From: JANQOZ01 sp045106555
GTDB lineage: Bacteria > Pseudomonadota > Gammaproteobacteria > Xanthomonadales > SZUA-38
DNA: 64,000 nt
Assembly (NCBI GenBank): GCA_045106555.1
Contig: JBGCET010000014.1
Coordinates: forward strand, 186,001-250,000
Direction: 5' to 3'
Shown here: positions 10,101 through 17,507 of the stretch, in pieces
Numbering within the stretch: the first letter of the stretch is position 1
Layout of the letters: each line of letters opens with the position of its first letter
Position numbers and translations under genes: made by a program
The notes under the pieces: generated by a model
Told to the model about the DNA's origin: nothing
Seen by the model: the letters and a program-made list of their open reading frames with translations, nothing else
The model's database searches: none

Positions 10101-10313
10101 GGCCTTGCGCCTATCGTATTTTTTGAGCGGAGTGTGCAGGCCACCTTCCTGATCCCAATGGCAACCTCATTGGCCTTTGGCATTGTCTTTGCGACGGTGA
10201 TTACGCTGTTTTTGATTCCGATTCTCTGTCACATTCTGGAAGACATAAAATCGATCAAGTTCGGAAAATCAAAACCCGACCCGCAGGCCGGGATACCCAT
10301 CGTCAGCGAGTGA
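7128..10313 (+). CDS. RND family efflux pump permease
   Basis: Proton-driven inner-membrane exporter of the resistance-nodulation-division superfamily. The 1061-residue protein has the expected two-fold layout: a helix near residue 25, a large periplasmic loop, a six-helix block (about 340-500), then a second loop and a second helix block (about 865-1035). The TM4 motif LGIVVDDAIVIGES keeps both aspartates used in proton relay. Sequence character is HAE-1-like but divergent from AcrB. It is coupled to the adaptor by an ATGA overlap. It ends three bases before the convergent CurA-like gene, with no obvious terminator. Confidence 0.93.
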   Translation: MTTDLHPTDNWYAALITWFARNPVAANLLMAVLLVGGLVTAIGIKKEILPKNEINVIQVQVPYLGAAPQEVEQGICLKVEEAIQDLEGIEELRCTAAEGLGTVTASIDLAYDVAELQDEIKLRVDGIATFPAETEKPTIFRAQFEQPIMWLSVYGDVDERTLYEFAKTTRDEVLALPEVTRAEIIGARPYEISIEVSEQDLERYGLSFDQLALAVRRSSLDLPGGSIRTAGGDILLRTAGQAYRGAEFEAIVVRTNPDGSRVLLSDVARVRDGFIDTLFYARHNNKDAMAIRVLSVGDQSELQVAAAVREYIERRLPTLPSGISVDYWADLSPYLEGRLTMMIKNLLGGALLVFAVLALFLRFKLAFWVMVGLPIAFMGAFFVMPSLGTTVNMISLFGFILVLGIVVDDAIVIGESAYTSIRSNGHSEEAVVQGVLKVAVPATFGVLTTMAAFMPILTIEGAFRPFFSSMGWVVVLCLAFSLVESKLILPAHLVHMKISPPVEPTGKPSIRQRILQFQRRFSDGLKEFVTRRYLPLLEKALKGRYTTLALFLAALILSVGLLSSGLVRTVGMPDTPGDFIQADVVMSEGTSQERVHEVVDYITRELTIAERALAKETGLEPDGIVGTAFAFTGTKLSGTLIVELKKDLPTGSLVNELTEGWRERVGTIPGARQVSFNSGGGPPVGADLSYQLVGPDPVRLSQAAAELEVKIASYAGTFDVRNGFESGAREIQLALTPEAQALGLTLQDLARQVRQGFYGEEVQRIQRGQDEIRVMLRYPVQQRDSVGYLEQMRVRTSNGDSVPFTTVAQATLSRGPVRISRFGRQQTVSVTGEIDEGLAEPGPIKAELTDEYLPDLLARYPGVQVVVSGISKEIQRLGSSLFKGFVLALFLIYALMAIPLKSYSQPMLIMSVIPFGMIGAVIGHWIVGLSLSFVSAFGIVALAGVVVNDSLILVDYINRCRREGMPLQDAIMAAGERRFRPILLTSLTTFLGLAPIVFFERSVQATFLIPMATSLAFGIVFATVITLFLIPILCHILEDIKSIKFGKSKPDPQAGIPIVSE

Positions 10314-10316
10314 CAG

Positions 10317-11333
10317 TTATGCGGGGTCTGCCACTTTCAACAGTTGTTTACCCTGATTGGCGCCGGTGAAAATTCGCTGAAGTGTTGCGGGTGCGTTTTC
10401 CAACCCTTCCTGCATATCGATGCGGAACTTCATTTCACCGCTGGCCAGCCATTGTGAGAGCTCTTTCAATGCCACTCCGTATTGGGTGGCATAGTCCAGT
10501 ACGATAAATCCCTGCATTCGGCCGCGCTGTACGATGAGATTGGAGTAGTTTTTCAGCACGGCGGCTGCAGGGTCGTTGTAGCCGGCAATGGCGCCGCAGA
10601 GCACCACTCGACCATTTTGCGCCAAGCGACCTAACGCGGCGTCCAGGGTTTGGCCGCCCACGTTGTCGAAGTACACGTCAATACCTTTGGGAAAGTGATG
10701 GCGGATGGCCTTTGGCAACGATTCCGACTTGTAGTCGATGACGGCGCTGAGTCCCGCCTCATCCCGCAACCAGGCGCATTTTTCTTCACCGCCGGCAATG
10801 CCTACAACATGGCAGCCTTTGATTCGAGCTATCTGGCTGACCACTGATCCCGTCGCGCCAGCGGCGCCCGAAACCAGCACAGTATCGCCTTCCTTCAACG
10901 CGCCAACATCCAGCAACCCAAAGTAGGCGGTCATGCCGGTCATACCCAGCACGCTTAAGGTCAGCATAGGGTCAACGCCGGGTGGAATCTTGCGCGGCGG
11001 CAACATGCCGCCACCATCGCTGACCGCGTATTCCTGCCAGCCAAAGCCGCCGTTGAGCATGTCACCCTCGGAAAAGCCTGGATGGTTGGATTTCACCACC
11101 TGGGCCACCGAGCCACAGCGCATCACCTCGCCAATTTGAATGGCCGGCAGATAACTGTCTTGTTCGTTCATCCAGATGCGCTGAGAAGGGTCAAACGACA
11201 GGTAGATATTGCGAACCAGGAATTCGCCTTCGCCGGGCTGAGGAACGGGGGTTTCCTGCCAGCTGAAATTATCCTCCGATACCATGCCCTCGGGCCTTGA
11301 AGACATAATCCACTGTCGATTTGTTTCACTCAT
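10317..11333 (-). CDS. NADP-dependent MDR-family oxidoreductase (CurA / prostaglandin-reductase-like)
   Basis: Medium-chain dehydrogenase/reductase without the catalytic zinc site, related to E. coli CurA and leukotriene B4 12-hydroxydehydrogenase. These enzymes reduce the double bond of alpha,beta-unsaturated carbonyls. The 338 residues contain the N-terminal GroES-like fold (YLSFDPSQRIWM) and the nucleotide-binding motif VSGAAGATGSVVSQIA (about 150-165). The family segment IDVYFDNVGGQTLDAAL follows, then CGAIAGYN and an RMQGFIVLDY stretch. Length fits the family. It may detoxify reactive aldehydes or quinones; the in vivo substrate cannot be read from the sequence. Confidence 0.92.
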   Translation of the reverse strand: MSETNRQWIMSSRPEGMVSEDNFSWQETPVPQPGEGEFLVRNIYLSFDPSQRIWMNEQDSYLPAIQIGEVMRCGSVAQVVKSNHPGFSEGDMLNGGFGWQEYAVSDGGGMLPPRKIPPGVDPMLTLSVLGMTGMTAYFGLLDVGALKEGDTVLVSGAAGATGSVVSQIARIKGCHVVGIAGGEEKCAWLRDEAGLSAVIDYKSESLPKAIRHHFPKGIDVYFDNVGGQTLDAALGRLAQNGRVVLCGAIAGYNDPAAAVLKNYSNLIVQRGRMQGFIVLDYATQYGVALKELSQWLASGEMKFRIDMQEGLENAPATLQRIFTGANQGKQLLKVADPA

Positions 11334-11365
11334 TGGGGGTCACCAGTCAAAATTTGAACCCGATA

Positions 11366-12265
11366 TCATACGCGGTTCAGCGGTATCTCGGGTGCTGATG
11401 GTATGTGTTGGGTTGACCAGTGGCCTGGCGCCCATTGCCAGAATCTTTCTACGGTACTCAGTGCGCTGACAGGCGGGTCCATCTGACCCAGAAAGCGCCA
11501 GGCCCGGAGCAGTGCCGGTAGTGGCTGCTGGGGGTCAATGGGGTCAGCGCCGGTTTGTTTACTCAGTTTGTCGCCCAAATGGTTGACTGCAACCGGGATG
11601 TGCAAATAATCGGGAGTGGGGTATCCCAGCAAACGCTGCAAGAAAATTTGTCGCGGGGTAGAGTCCAACAAATCCTGGCCTCGAACGACTTCTGTGATCG
11701 CCTGATAGTGGTCGTCAACCACCACCGCTAACTGATAGGCCGGTTGTCCATCAGCGCGCCATAAAATGAACGCGCCGGCCTCGGTGACCAGGTCCTGGCG
11801 GCCGTCCCCCTGTACCCCGTCGTGAAAGCGTACCTGGCCCGACACCCGTATTCGCCAAGTGCGAGGCACTCTTGCTGGCGGTAGTCCGCCGCTGCAGGTG
11901 TTTGGGTAGGTTTTGCCATGGCCCAAGTGGCGGCGGCTGCAGCCGCAATGAAACACATGGCCGCTAGCTTTTAATCGCTCCAACGCCCGTTGGTAGGCTG
12001 CGATACGATTGCTTTGGTAAAGCGCAGGCTGATCGACTTCAAATCCAAACTTTTTCAAGTCTTCTTCGATGGCCTGGGCTGCACCTGGCCTTTCCCGCGG
12101 CGGATCAATATCCTCCATCCTCAGCAACCAGCGCCCGTGCTGGGCACGAGCCTGGGCATAGCTGGCGACAGCGGCAATCAGTGAGCCCATATGTAGGCGA
12201 CCGGTAGGGGAGGGCGCAAACCTTCCCACATAGGCTGGTGTTTCAGGCGCGTTCACGACGCTCAC
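11366..12265 (-). CDS. gluQ: Glutamyl-Q tRNA(Asp) synthetase
   Basis: Truncated paralogue of glutamyl-tRNA synthetase that attaches glutamate to the queuosine base at position 34 of tRNA(Asp). The catalytic core carries the HIGH-like segment PTGRLHMGS, a Cys-rich zinc site (CGCSRRH ... Cys) and a KLSKQ version of KMSKS. It lacks an anticodon-binding domain, as expected for a protein of about 300 residues. The start is uncertain: GTG codons lie at 12265 and 12256, and a longer frame opens at 12316. I chose 12265 because it keeps a short N-terminus before the AYVGRFAPSP motif. It overlaps the 3' end of the upstream cysZ-like gene by about 20 bases. In E. coli it sits next to dksA, which is absent here. 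Confidence 0.9.
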   Translation of the reverse strand: MSVVNAPETPAYVGRFAPSPTGRLHMGSLIAAVASYAQARAQHGRWLLRMEDIDPPRERPGAAQAIEEDLKKFGFEVDQPALYQSNRIAAYQRALERLKASGHVFHCGCSRRHLGHGKTYPNTCSGGLPPARVPRTWRIRVSGQVRFHDGVQGDGRQDLVTEAGAFILWRADGQPAYQLAVVVDDHYQAITEVVRGQDLLDSTPRQIFLQRLLGYPTPDYLHIPVAVNHLGDKLSKQTGADPIDPQQPLPALLRAWRFLGQMDPPVSALSTVERFWQWAPGHWSTQHIPSAPEIPLNRV

Positions 12266-12983
12266 AAAACACCCATAATTCGGTAGCACCACAAACCGCT
12301 GCCGGCATGACGGCAAAATTAATCACAGGAACCATGGTCATCAGCGTCAGCGTGGCACCAAACCCCAGTGCATACCATCGATGGTCTTTAATCCACCGGT
12401 GTTTGCCACTGAAACCCAGACCGGCATTGCCCAGCGGGTAATCCAGATATTCGAACGCAAAAATCCAGACCCCGACCATGAGCCAAACGAAAGGCGCCAG
12501 CAGGGTTGTCGGCGGAAACACCCAGCAGGCCAGCGCAAGCAGCGCCAGCAGCGCAAAATAAAGCCACTTGCGCAGTTCATTAAATCCCGCCTTCAGGACT
12601 TGCCCAGCCCAGGCAGCAGATCGTTCCGACTCCACTATTGGGTGTTCCAGCTTGTCAGCAACCCGTTCCGCGAGTCGGTCGTTAAATGGTGAGGCGAACA
12701 GATTTGCCACCAGAGTAAAGGTGAAAAATACCACCACCAAAATGACCAGCGCCATGATCGGTACCGCAACCCACCACAACCAGCCCAGCGACTGAGGCAG
12801 CAACGATTCTAACCAGCCGCCAAAGGCGCTTAATGAATAGCTGACCGCAGCGCCAAAGACCATCAGGTTGACCAGCAGTGGTACGACAATAAACCGGCGC
12901 AGCCCTGGTCTGGCGAGCCATCGGAACCCGCTCAGGGCAAAACCGGCACCGGAAAAGCATTGTCCTATGATCCGCGATATCAT
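12243..12983 (-). CDS. cysZ: CysZ-like sulfate transporter (EI24 domain)
   Basis: Inner-membrane protein of the CysZ/EI24 family; E. coli CysZ imports sulfate for cysteine synthesis. The 246-residue protein begins with the family signature region: GFRWLARPGLRRF, then a first hydrophobic helix (VVPLLVNLMVFGAAV). ANLFASPFNDRLAERV is the conserved re-entrant segment, and further helices follow at about 140-180 and 205-235. There is no clear Shine-Dalgarno. The 3' end overlaps gluQ, so the two are probably co-transcribed. No sulfate-assimilation genes are nearby. Confidence 0.88.
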   Translation of the reverse strand: MISRIIGQCFSGAGFALSGFRWLARPGLRRFIVVPLLVNLMVFGAAVSYSLSAFGGWLESLLPQSLGWLWWVAVPIMALVILVVVFFTFTLVANLFASPFNDRLAERVADKLEHPIVESERSAAWAGQVLKAGFNELRKWLYFALLALLALACWVFPPTTLLAPFVWLMVGVWIFAFEYLDYPLGNAGLGFSGKHRWIKDHRWYALGFGATLTLMTMVPVINFAVMPAAVCGATELWVFCERRERA

Positions 12984-13147
12984 TACTTTGCTAAGATTCT
13001 TTGCCTTAAGTGTCTGAAAATTATTGTTATTTTTGGATTGCCACTTGATTCAGGGGCCAACACCACCCAGATTACGATAGGTAGTGAGGTTTTGTTCTGT
13101 GTTCGGTGGGTTGGGCCGGCATTTCGTTTAACTCTGTAGGAGCCATT

Positions 13148-14044
13148 ATGACCCGGATTGTGCTGTTTCTGGCGACCAATATGGCGGTGATTGCGTTGGC
13201 AACCATCGTGTTGAAACTGCTGGGCATTGAAGATGCCCTGGCCCGCAGCGGAAGCGGTATCAATCTGACCGGACTGCTGATTTTCTCAGCCATATTTGGA
13301 ATGGCAGGATCTTTTGTGTCGCTGGCCATTTCAAAGTGGATGGCCTTGCGTAGCACGGGTGCTCACGTGATTAAGGAACCGGCCAACGACACCGAAGCCT
13401 GGCTGGTGGCCACGGTCAGACGTCAGGCGGAGCAGGCTGGCATTGGTATGCCTGATGTGGCGGTCTATGACGCGCCGGAAATGAACGCTTTTGCTACCGG
13501 CATGAAACGCAATGATGCCTTGGTGGCCGTGAGTACGGGCCTTCTGAGCGCGATGAGCGCTGACGAGGTGGAGGCGGTTCTGGGCCATGAGGTGGCGCAC
13601 GTTGCCAATGGCGATATGGTTACCATGGGCTTGCTTCAGGGTGTACTGAACACCTTTGTGATTTTCTTCGCCCGGATTATTGGCATGGTGGTGGACCGGG
13701 TGATCTTTCGCAATGAGCGTGGCGGCGGGTTTGGCTACTTCATTGTGGTGATGGCGGCACAGGTAGCACTGGGCTTGCTGGCCAATATGATCGCAGCCTG
13801 GTTTTCCCGTAAACGGGAATTCCGTGCCGACCAAGGTGGGGCGGAGCTTGCCGGTCGGGACAAGATGATTTCAGCACTACAGCGATTAGGCCAAACCTAT
13901 GGCCATAGTTCGCTGCCAGACTCGGTTGAGGCTTTTGGCATTAGCGGTAAGAAGTCGGGTGGACTGCAGCGCCTGATGATGACCCACCCCCCTCTGGAAG
14001 AGCGTATCGCGGCCCTGGCTGCTGGCGCAGGCGGTCAGGTTTAA
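13148..14044 (+). CDS. htpX: Membrane protease HtpX
   Basis: Zinc metalloprotease of the inner membrane (M48 family) that, with FtsH, removes misfolded membrane proteins. The ATG at 13148 follows TAGGAG and gives 298 residues, close to the E. coli length. Two N-terminal helices (about 5-22 and 35-58) precede the HEVAH zinc motif (His147, Glu148, His151); two more hydrophobic helices follow (about 160-178 and 195-215). The REFRADQGGAELAG segment supplies the third ligand region. A hairpin (14058-14080) without a T-run follows the stop. In E. coli this gene responds to envelope stress through CpxR; no such site was identified here. Confidence 0.96.
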   Translation: MTRIVLFLATNMAVIALATIVLKLLGIEDALARSGSGINLTGLLIFSAIFGMAGSFVSLAISKWMALRSTGAHVIKEPANDTEAWLVATVRRQAEQAGIGMPDVAVYDAPEMNAFATGMKRNDALVAVSTGLLSAMSADEVEAVLGHEVAHVANGDMVTMGLLQGVLNTFVIFFARIIGMVVDRVIFRNERGGGFGYFIVVMAAQVALGLLANMIAAWFSRKREFRADQGGAELAGRDKMISALQRLGQTYGHSSLPDSVEAFGISGKKSGGLQRLMMTHPPLEERIAALAAGAGGQV

Positions 14045-14133
14045 GGGACCAAACTCAGCCAGGGGCTGTTGCCTCCTGGCCTTGTGGTGTTTGTTGACGA
14101 TGAAGTGATGTCGGGCTTAACACGCTAGCGGTA

Positions 14134-14331
14134 TCAGTCGTTTGAGTTGGGCGGCGTCGATTGCTCGGCCTCGGGTGGCTGGGGCTTCAGTCGACCGGCC
14201 TCCCGAAGCGCATCCCGCAACAGATACTCAATTTGGCCATTAACCGAGCGTAACTCATCATCAGCCCATTGCTGCACGGCGCCGAAAATCTCGTCGTTGA
14301 TGCGCAGCGCGAAGGCCTTTTTGCGGCTCAT
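14134..14331 (-). CDS. Arc-family ribbon-helix-helix DNA-binding protein
   Basis: A 65-residue protein of the Arc/MetJ-like fold: a short beta strand (KAFALRINDEIF) followed by two helices (AVQQWADDELRS and GQIEYLLRDALREAG), then a Pro/Glu/Ser-rich tail. Such proteins bind DNA as dimers and often repress their own operon. It lies 41 bases downstream of the SPFH gene on the same strand. An SPFH protein followed by a small Arc-type protein is a recurrent pairing in bacteria. An inverted repeat upstream of the SPFH start could be its operator (inference). No toxin gene accompanies it. Confidence 0.82.
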   Translation of the reverse strand: MSRKKAFALRINDEIFGAVQQWADDELRSVNGQIEYLLRDALREAGRLKPQPPEAEQSTPPNSND

Positions 14332-14372
14332 GATAGCGATTCACTGAACACGGACTGGATAGCAGTGCCTGA

Positions 14373-15239
14373 TCAGTAAAGGGTGCCGGTATTGAGCACG
14401 GGCTGCGCATTTTCGTCACTGCACAACACCACCAGCAGGTTGCTGACCATAGTGGCTTTACGCTCCTCATCCAGTTCCACAATCTGCTGCCGGCTCAGCT
14501 CACTCAAGGCTAGCTCCACCATGCCGACGGCGCCTTCAACGATTCGCTCCCGGGCAGCAATGATGGCAGATGCCTGTTGACGTCTGAGCATGGCGTTAGC
14601 AATTTCTGGGGCGTAGGCCAGGTGGCTGATGCGCGCCTCAATGACTTCAACTCCGGCTTTTTCCAGTCGGTCCTGAATTTCTTTACGCAGAGAATCTGAA
14701 ATTTTACCCGGGTGACTGCGCAAGGAGGTCTCGCTTTCGTCGTCAGATTCGTAGGGATATGAGGTGGCCAGATTACGCAATGCTGCCTCGCTTTGAATGT
14801 TGACGAACTCTTCAAAATCGTCCACTTCAAACACGGCCTCTGCAGTATCAATCACCCGCCAAACCACCACCGCGGCAATTTCAATGGGACTTCCTGACGA
14901 TTCATTCACCTTCAGCTTCCCACTTTCGAAATTGCGCACTTTTACCGAGATGGCTTTTTTGGAGTAAAACGGGTTGGCCCAGCGAAGGCCCGGGTTTCGC
15001 GCGGTTCCCACATAGCTTCCAAAAAGCTGCAGAACTTTTGCCTGGTTGGGCTGCACCATGAAGAATCCAAACCACAGGACGACAATAGGGATATTCAGAA
15101 TAATGGCGCCGAAAACCAACGGACCTGCATCAGAATTTTTCGCCATCGCGAAAATAGCGGCACCGGCCAATTGCGCAACGGCCAACACCACCAGCATTAG
15201 ATACCCCGAGGGGACAGAGACGCTTTTTTCTACACTCAT
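14373..15239 (-). CDS. SPFH / Band 7 domain membrane protein
   Basis: 288-residue protein with two N-terminal hydrophobic helices (about 12-33 and 38-60) and then an SPFH domain (about 65-255). The segments QVLQLFGSY-like AKVLQLFGS, GLRWANPFY and KVRNFESGKLKVNE are typical of this domain. A helical region with QASAIIAARERIVEGAVGMV follows. SPFH proteins form large ring- or cage-like membrane microdomain scaffolds. The start codon has a strong AAGGAG ahead of it. Downstream lies the Arc-type regulator. Its partner in this genome is unknown; no NfeD or FtsH gene is adjacent, which separates it from the HflK/C and QmcA types. Confidence 0.88.
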   Translation of the reverse strand: MSVEKSVSVPSGYLMLVVLAVAQLAGAAIFAMAKNSDAGPLVFGAIILNIPIVVLWFGFFMVQPNQAKVLQLFGSYVGTARNPGLRWANPFYSKKAISVKVRNFESGKLKVNESSGSPIEIAAVVVWRVIDTAEAVFEVDDFEEFVNIQSEAALRNLATSYPYESDDESETSLRSHPGKISDSLRKEIQDRLEKAGVEVIEARISHLAYAPEIANAMLRRQQASAIIAARERIVEGAVGMVELALSELSRQQIVELDEERKATMVSNLLVVLCSDENAQPVLNTGTLY

Positions 15240-15252
15240 AGTAATCTCCTTG

Positions 15253-15271
15253 TGATATCAGAATAATATCA
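15253..15271 (-). promoter_or_regulatory. Inverted repeat upstream of the SPFH/Arc pair, candidate operator
   Basis: TGATAT (15253-15258) and ATATCA (15266-15271) form an inverted repeat with a seven-base spacer, 14-32 bases before the SPFH start codon. The position suits a repressor site. Binding by the downstream Arc-family protein is inference from position only. Confidence 0.4.
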
Positions 15272-15320
15272 TGTTGGATTGACGTCATTTGAGTGCCGAA
15301 GGTCACTATGACGGCTAACC

Positions 15321-15346
15321 AAAAAAAACCCGGTCGTGAGACCGGG
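15321..15346 (-). terminator. Intrinsic terminator for the unknown 123-residue gene
   Basis: Read on the minus strand, CCCGGTC (from GACCGGG, 15340-15346), the loop TCAC and GACCGGG (from CCCGGTC, 15329-15335) form a 7-bp stem followed by eight T (from the A-run 15321-15328). It lies about 75 bases past the stop at 15421. A shorter A/T stretch on the other side gives only weak terminator character on the plus strand. Confidence 0.85.
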
Positions 15347-15420
15347 CAAAAATGACGGATAGCTGAGGAGACGTGGAGGCGTCAGCGGCAGGGCGTGGCG
15401 GCCCAGCCGTTTCGATGCCC

Positions 15421-15792
15421 TCAAAACACCGGGGTAGAGGGTATCTGGGCGTTTCCGTCATGGGGGAAAAACGACAGTTGCTCAAGTTCAGCCGCTGCCA
15501 CAGATGAAGATTGGGCGGTGCGCTGTGGGGCGCCGGTCGAGCGCAGGGTGCGCGCGGACGCCGGCGATACGAACTCGAAACAGCTGCCGTCGCTGAACTG
15601 GAGTACCAGCAGGTGTTCCCGTCCGCCGTTGGAAGGCCGAGTAATGACACCGGAAACCGTCTTGCCGATAATGCTTTGACTGGCTTTGCGTGGCTTTCCA
15701 GGGGCCGAGACTGCGGCGCGAACCAACGACGGTCCAGGTTGGCGAGCTTCAGCCTGCTGGGCTGTTTCGATTTGTCGATTGGCGGCTTGCAT
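15421..15792 (-). CDS. Hypothetical protein, 123 residues
   Basis: I do not recognise this family. The frame is supported by a strong AAAGGAGAA seven bases before its ATG and by a good terminator after it. The N-terminal 40 residues are polar and rich in Gln and Ala. The middle (about 45-75) looks like a small beta fold, with VSGVITRPSNGGREHLLVL and FSDGSCFEFV. The C-terminal part is Ser/Ala-rich and ends in a low-complexity tail. No signal peptide or membrane segment is seen, so it is probably cytoplasmic. It starts 30 bases after the DMT transporter stop and may share its transcript. Competing frames on the plus strand lack a ribosome-binding site. Confidence 0.65.
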   Translation of the reverse strand: MQAANRQIETAQQAEARQPGPSLVRAAVSAPGKPRKASQSIIGKTVSGVITRPSNGGREHLLVLQFSDGSCFEFVSPASARTLRSTGAPQRTAQSSSVAAAELEQLSFFPHDGNAQIPSTPVF

Positions 15793-15822
15793 GGCGTTCT
15801 CCTTTAGCGCGAAGCTATTGGA

Positions 15823-16737
15823 TCACGTCGATTTCTCATTTCCTGAGAATGCTTCCGACACGGCAATTTGGCGTCCTTGGTTCAAAATCAGCACGTTTCC
15901 CAATAATACGAGAACCATTCCAGCAAACAGCCAGCCAGTGACCTTGAGCCCCTCAAAAATTACCGCCAAAACGGTAGCCACAACGGGAAACGCCACCACG
16001 ACGTAGCCGGCACGATTGGCCCCCAGCCGTCCGATCAGCGTGAGATACAGAACAAAACCCGCAATGCTGCCGCCCACAATCAAAAAGAGCATTGACCCAA
16101 CATATCCAGTTGAAAGATCAAAGGTGAATTCCCGACCCAGCGCCAAACACACCAGCAGATTGAATAGCGCGCCATAGGTCATGCCCCAGGCGTTTACCTG
16201 GACAACGGGTAAATGGGTCAAAGCGTGCTGAGACAGCACGTTCCCAAACGACGCTGACAGGGCACCTAACGTCGCCATTGCGCCGCCGATCAGCAGCGTA
16301 TGTGAGGTATCCAATGCACTAAGGGAGGGCCAGAACAAGATGCCGATGCCTAGCATTCCCAGCACTGCGCCGCCAAGCACCTCGGGGCTGGAGCGAACTT
16401 TTAAGAAAATCCTGGCGTTGACAATGTTCATCCAGACAATGCAGGAATAAATGAGCGCATTGAGTGCCGAACTGATGTGTTCTTGCGCCGCATAAGCCAT
16501 CAGGTAATTGATGCAGAACATCAACAGGCCAACCCCCGCGAACAGTCGGTGTTGAGCCAGGTTGTAGCGCAGTGGCCGAGAGGTCAGCACACAAAACGTC
16601 AGTAGCAGAACGCTCGCTGCGCCATAACGGTAAAACACCGATACTTCCAGTGCGACTACACCCAGCTGGTAGCTGATGGCGAGCCAGGTGCTGCCCCAAA
16701 TTAAGACCGACAACACGTATATGACGCGGGTGTTCAT
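15823..16737 (-). CDS. EamA / DMT-superfamily transporter
   Basis: Inner-membrane protein of the drug/metabolite transporter superfamily, 304 residues, with about ten hydrophobic helices in two EamA repeats (about 5-135 and 150-290). The N-terminus VLSVLIWGSTWLAI contains the characteristic WGSTW motif. Later segments such as FGNVLSQHALTHLP and NRAGYVVVAFPVVATVLAVIFEG fit the second repeat. Family members export amino acids, metabolites or solutes; the substrate cannot be inferred. It lies 30 bases upstream of the unknown 123-residue gene on the same strand. Confidence 0.92.
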   Translation of the reverse strand: MNTRVIYVLSVLIWGSTWLAISYQLGVVALEVSVFYRYGAASVLLLTFCVLTSRPLRYNLAQHRLFAGVGLLMFCINYLMAYAAQEHISSALNALIYSCIVWMNIVNARIFLKVRSSPEVLGGAVLGMLGIGILFWPSLSALDTSHTLLIGGAMATLGALSASFGNVLSQHALTHLPVVQVNAWGMTYGALFNLLVCLALGREFTFDLSTGYVGSMLFLIVGGSIAGFVLYLTLIGRLGANRAGYVVVAFPVVATVLAVIFEGLKVTGWLFAGMVLVLLGNVLILNQGRQIAVSEAFSGNEKST

Positions 16738-17177
16738 CGAGCGTTGCCACTGACGCTAGTGATCACAGCAATGGTCCATGGCAGAGGAGCAGGGTGGCCT
16801 TGGGTGTTTGGCATTGCAGCGGGCAATCGTTGGCCAGCGCGATACCAATCTGCGTCTCAATCGGCTGGCCAGATAATGCCGTGTCGACCAGGAAAAATAC
16901 TGTCCGACGGCCACTGACCATAAACCGGCCAGAAATTGTGTTCTGGTTTGGCGCGCTGTTGGGCGGAGATTGCTCATGGGTTTGGCTCGGTCTTGAGTGC
17001 TGACCCAAAGCTTACTCTGGATCCCCGATAGATACAGATACAAAAAAACTTAAAACCACCCTGTACAGTTCTGCGAGGTATCCGTCTGCGCCCCCCAGTC
17101 GCCCGCTGATCCGGCAACAGTGCGCAGCCGCTCGGGCTTTTGGTAGGTTATCGCTTAGACGACAATTGGACGCTGGA
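16738..17177. other. Intergenic region of about 440 bases without a firm gene
   Basis: No confident gene is visible between the DMT transporter start and the YHYH gene. On the minus strand a frame from TTG 17008 to 16763 has plausible codon use in its second half (SGRRTVFFLVDTALSGQPIE), but it has no clear ribosome-binding site or known family. A tandem GATACAGATACA and an A-run lie at about 17030-17050. The region may hold the promoters of both flanking genes. Confidence 0.4.
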
Positions 17178-17438
17178 ATGAAACCTCTGAATTTGCTCAT
17201 TGCCTCGCTGGCGTTGGCTCCACTGACCGGGTTCGCCCATGACGCGGACCCGCTGGATAAGAACGGCTGTCATGAAGACACGCGCTTTAATAAATATCAT
17301 TGTCACTCAGGCGTGCTTGAAGGACGCAGTTTTGACAATGCTGATGAGATTGCCAAAGCGCTGATAAAAGAAGCTATTCGGCCGAAAAACCAATCCTCCG
17401 CTGGTCAAACCGAAGACTTGGACGTCGACCCAAGCTAA
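17178..17438 (+). CDS. Small secreted YHYH-type protein
   Basis: 86 residues from ATG 17178. A signal peptide (KPLNLLIASLALAPLTGFA) is followed by the motif LDKNGCHEDTRFNKYHCHSG. The pattern Asp-x-x-Gly-Cys-His-x-Asp...Tyr-His-Cys-His marks small exported proteins annotated as YHYH-domain proteins. The Cys/His cluster suggests metal binding, but function is unknown. A possible start 12 bases earlier (TTG 17166) would place extra residues before the signal peptide and was not used. It points toward the convergent sodium symporter gene, 70 bases away. Confidence 0.75.
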   Translation: MKPLNLLIASLALAPLTGFAHDADPLDKNGCHEDTRFNKYHCHSGVLEGRSFDNADEIAKALIKEAIRPKNQSSAGQTEDLDVDPS

Positions 17439-17507
17439 CGTCTTTGCCGCTGTCCAGGCGGCAAAAACCTATCAGGCTTGCCGCCGTGGGTAATGGCTCA
17501 CTGTTCC

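Noticed and set aside
14058..14080. Hairpin after htpX as an intrinsic terminator
   Set aside because: A 9-bp stem with a wobble exists, but no T-run follows.
17443..17465. Hairpin TTTGCCGC/GCGGCAAA between the YHYH and symporter genes as a terminator
   Set aside because: The stem is good, but neither strand has a T-run after it, so I did not list it as a terminator.
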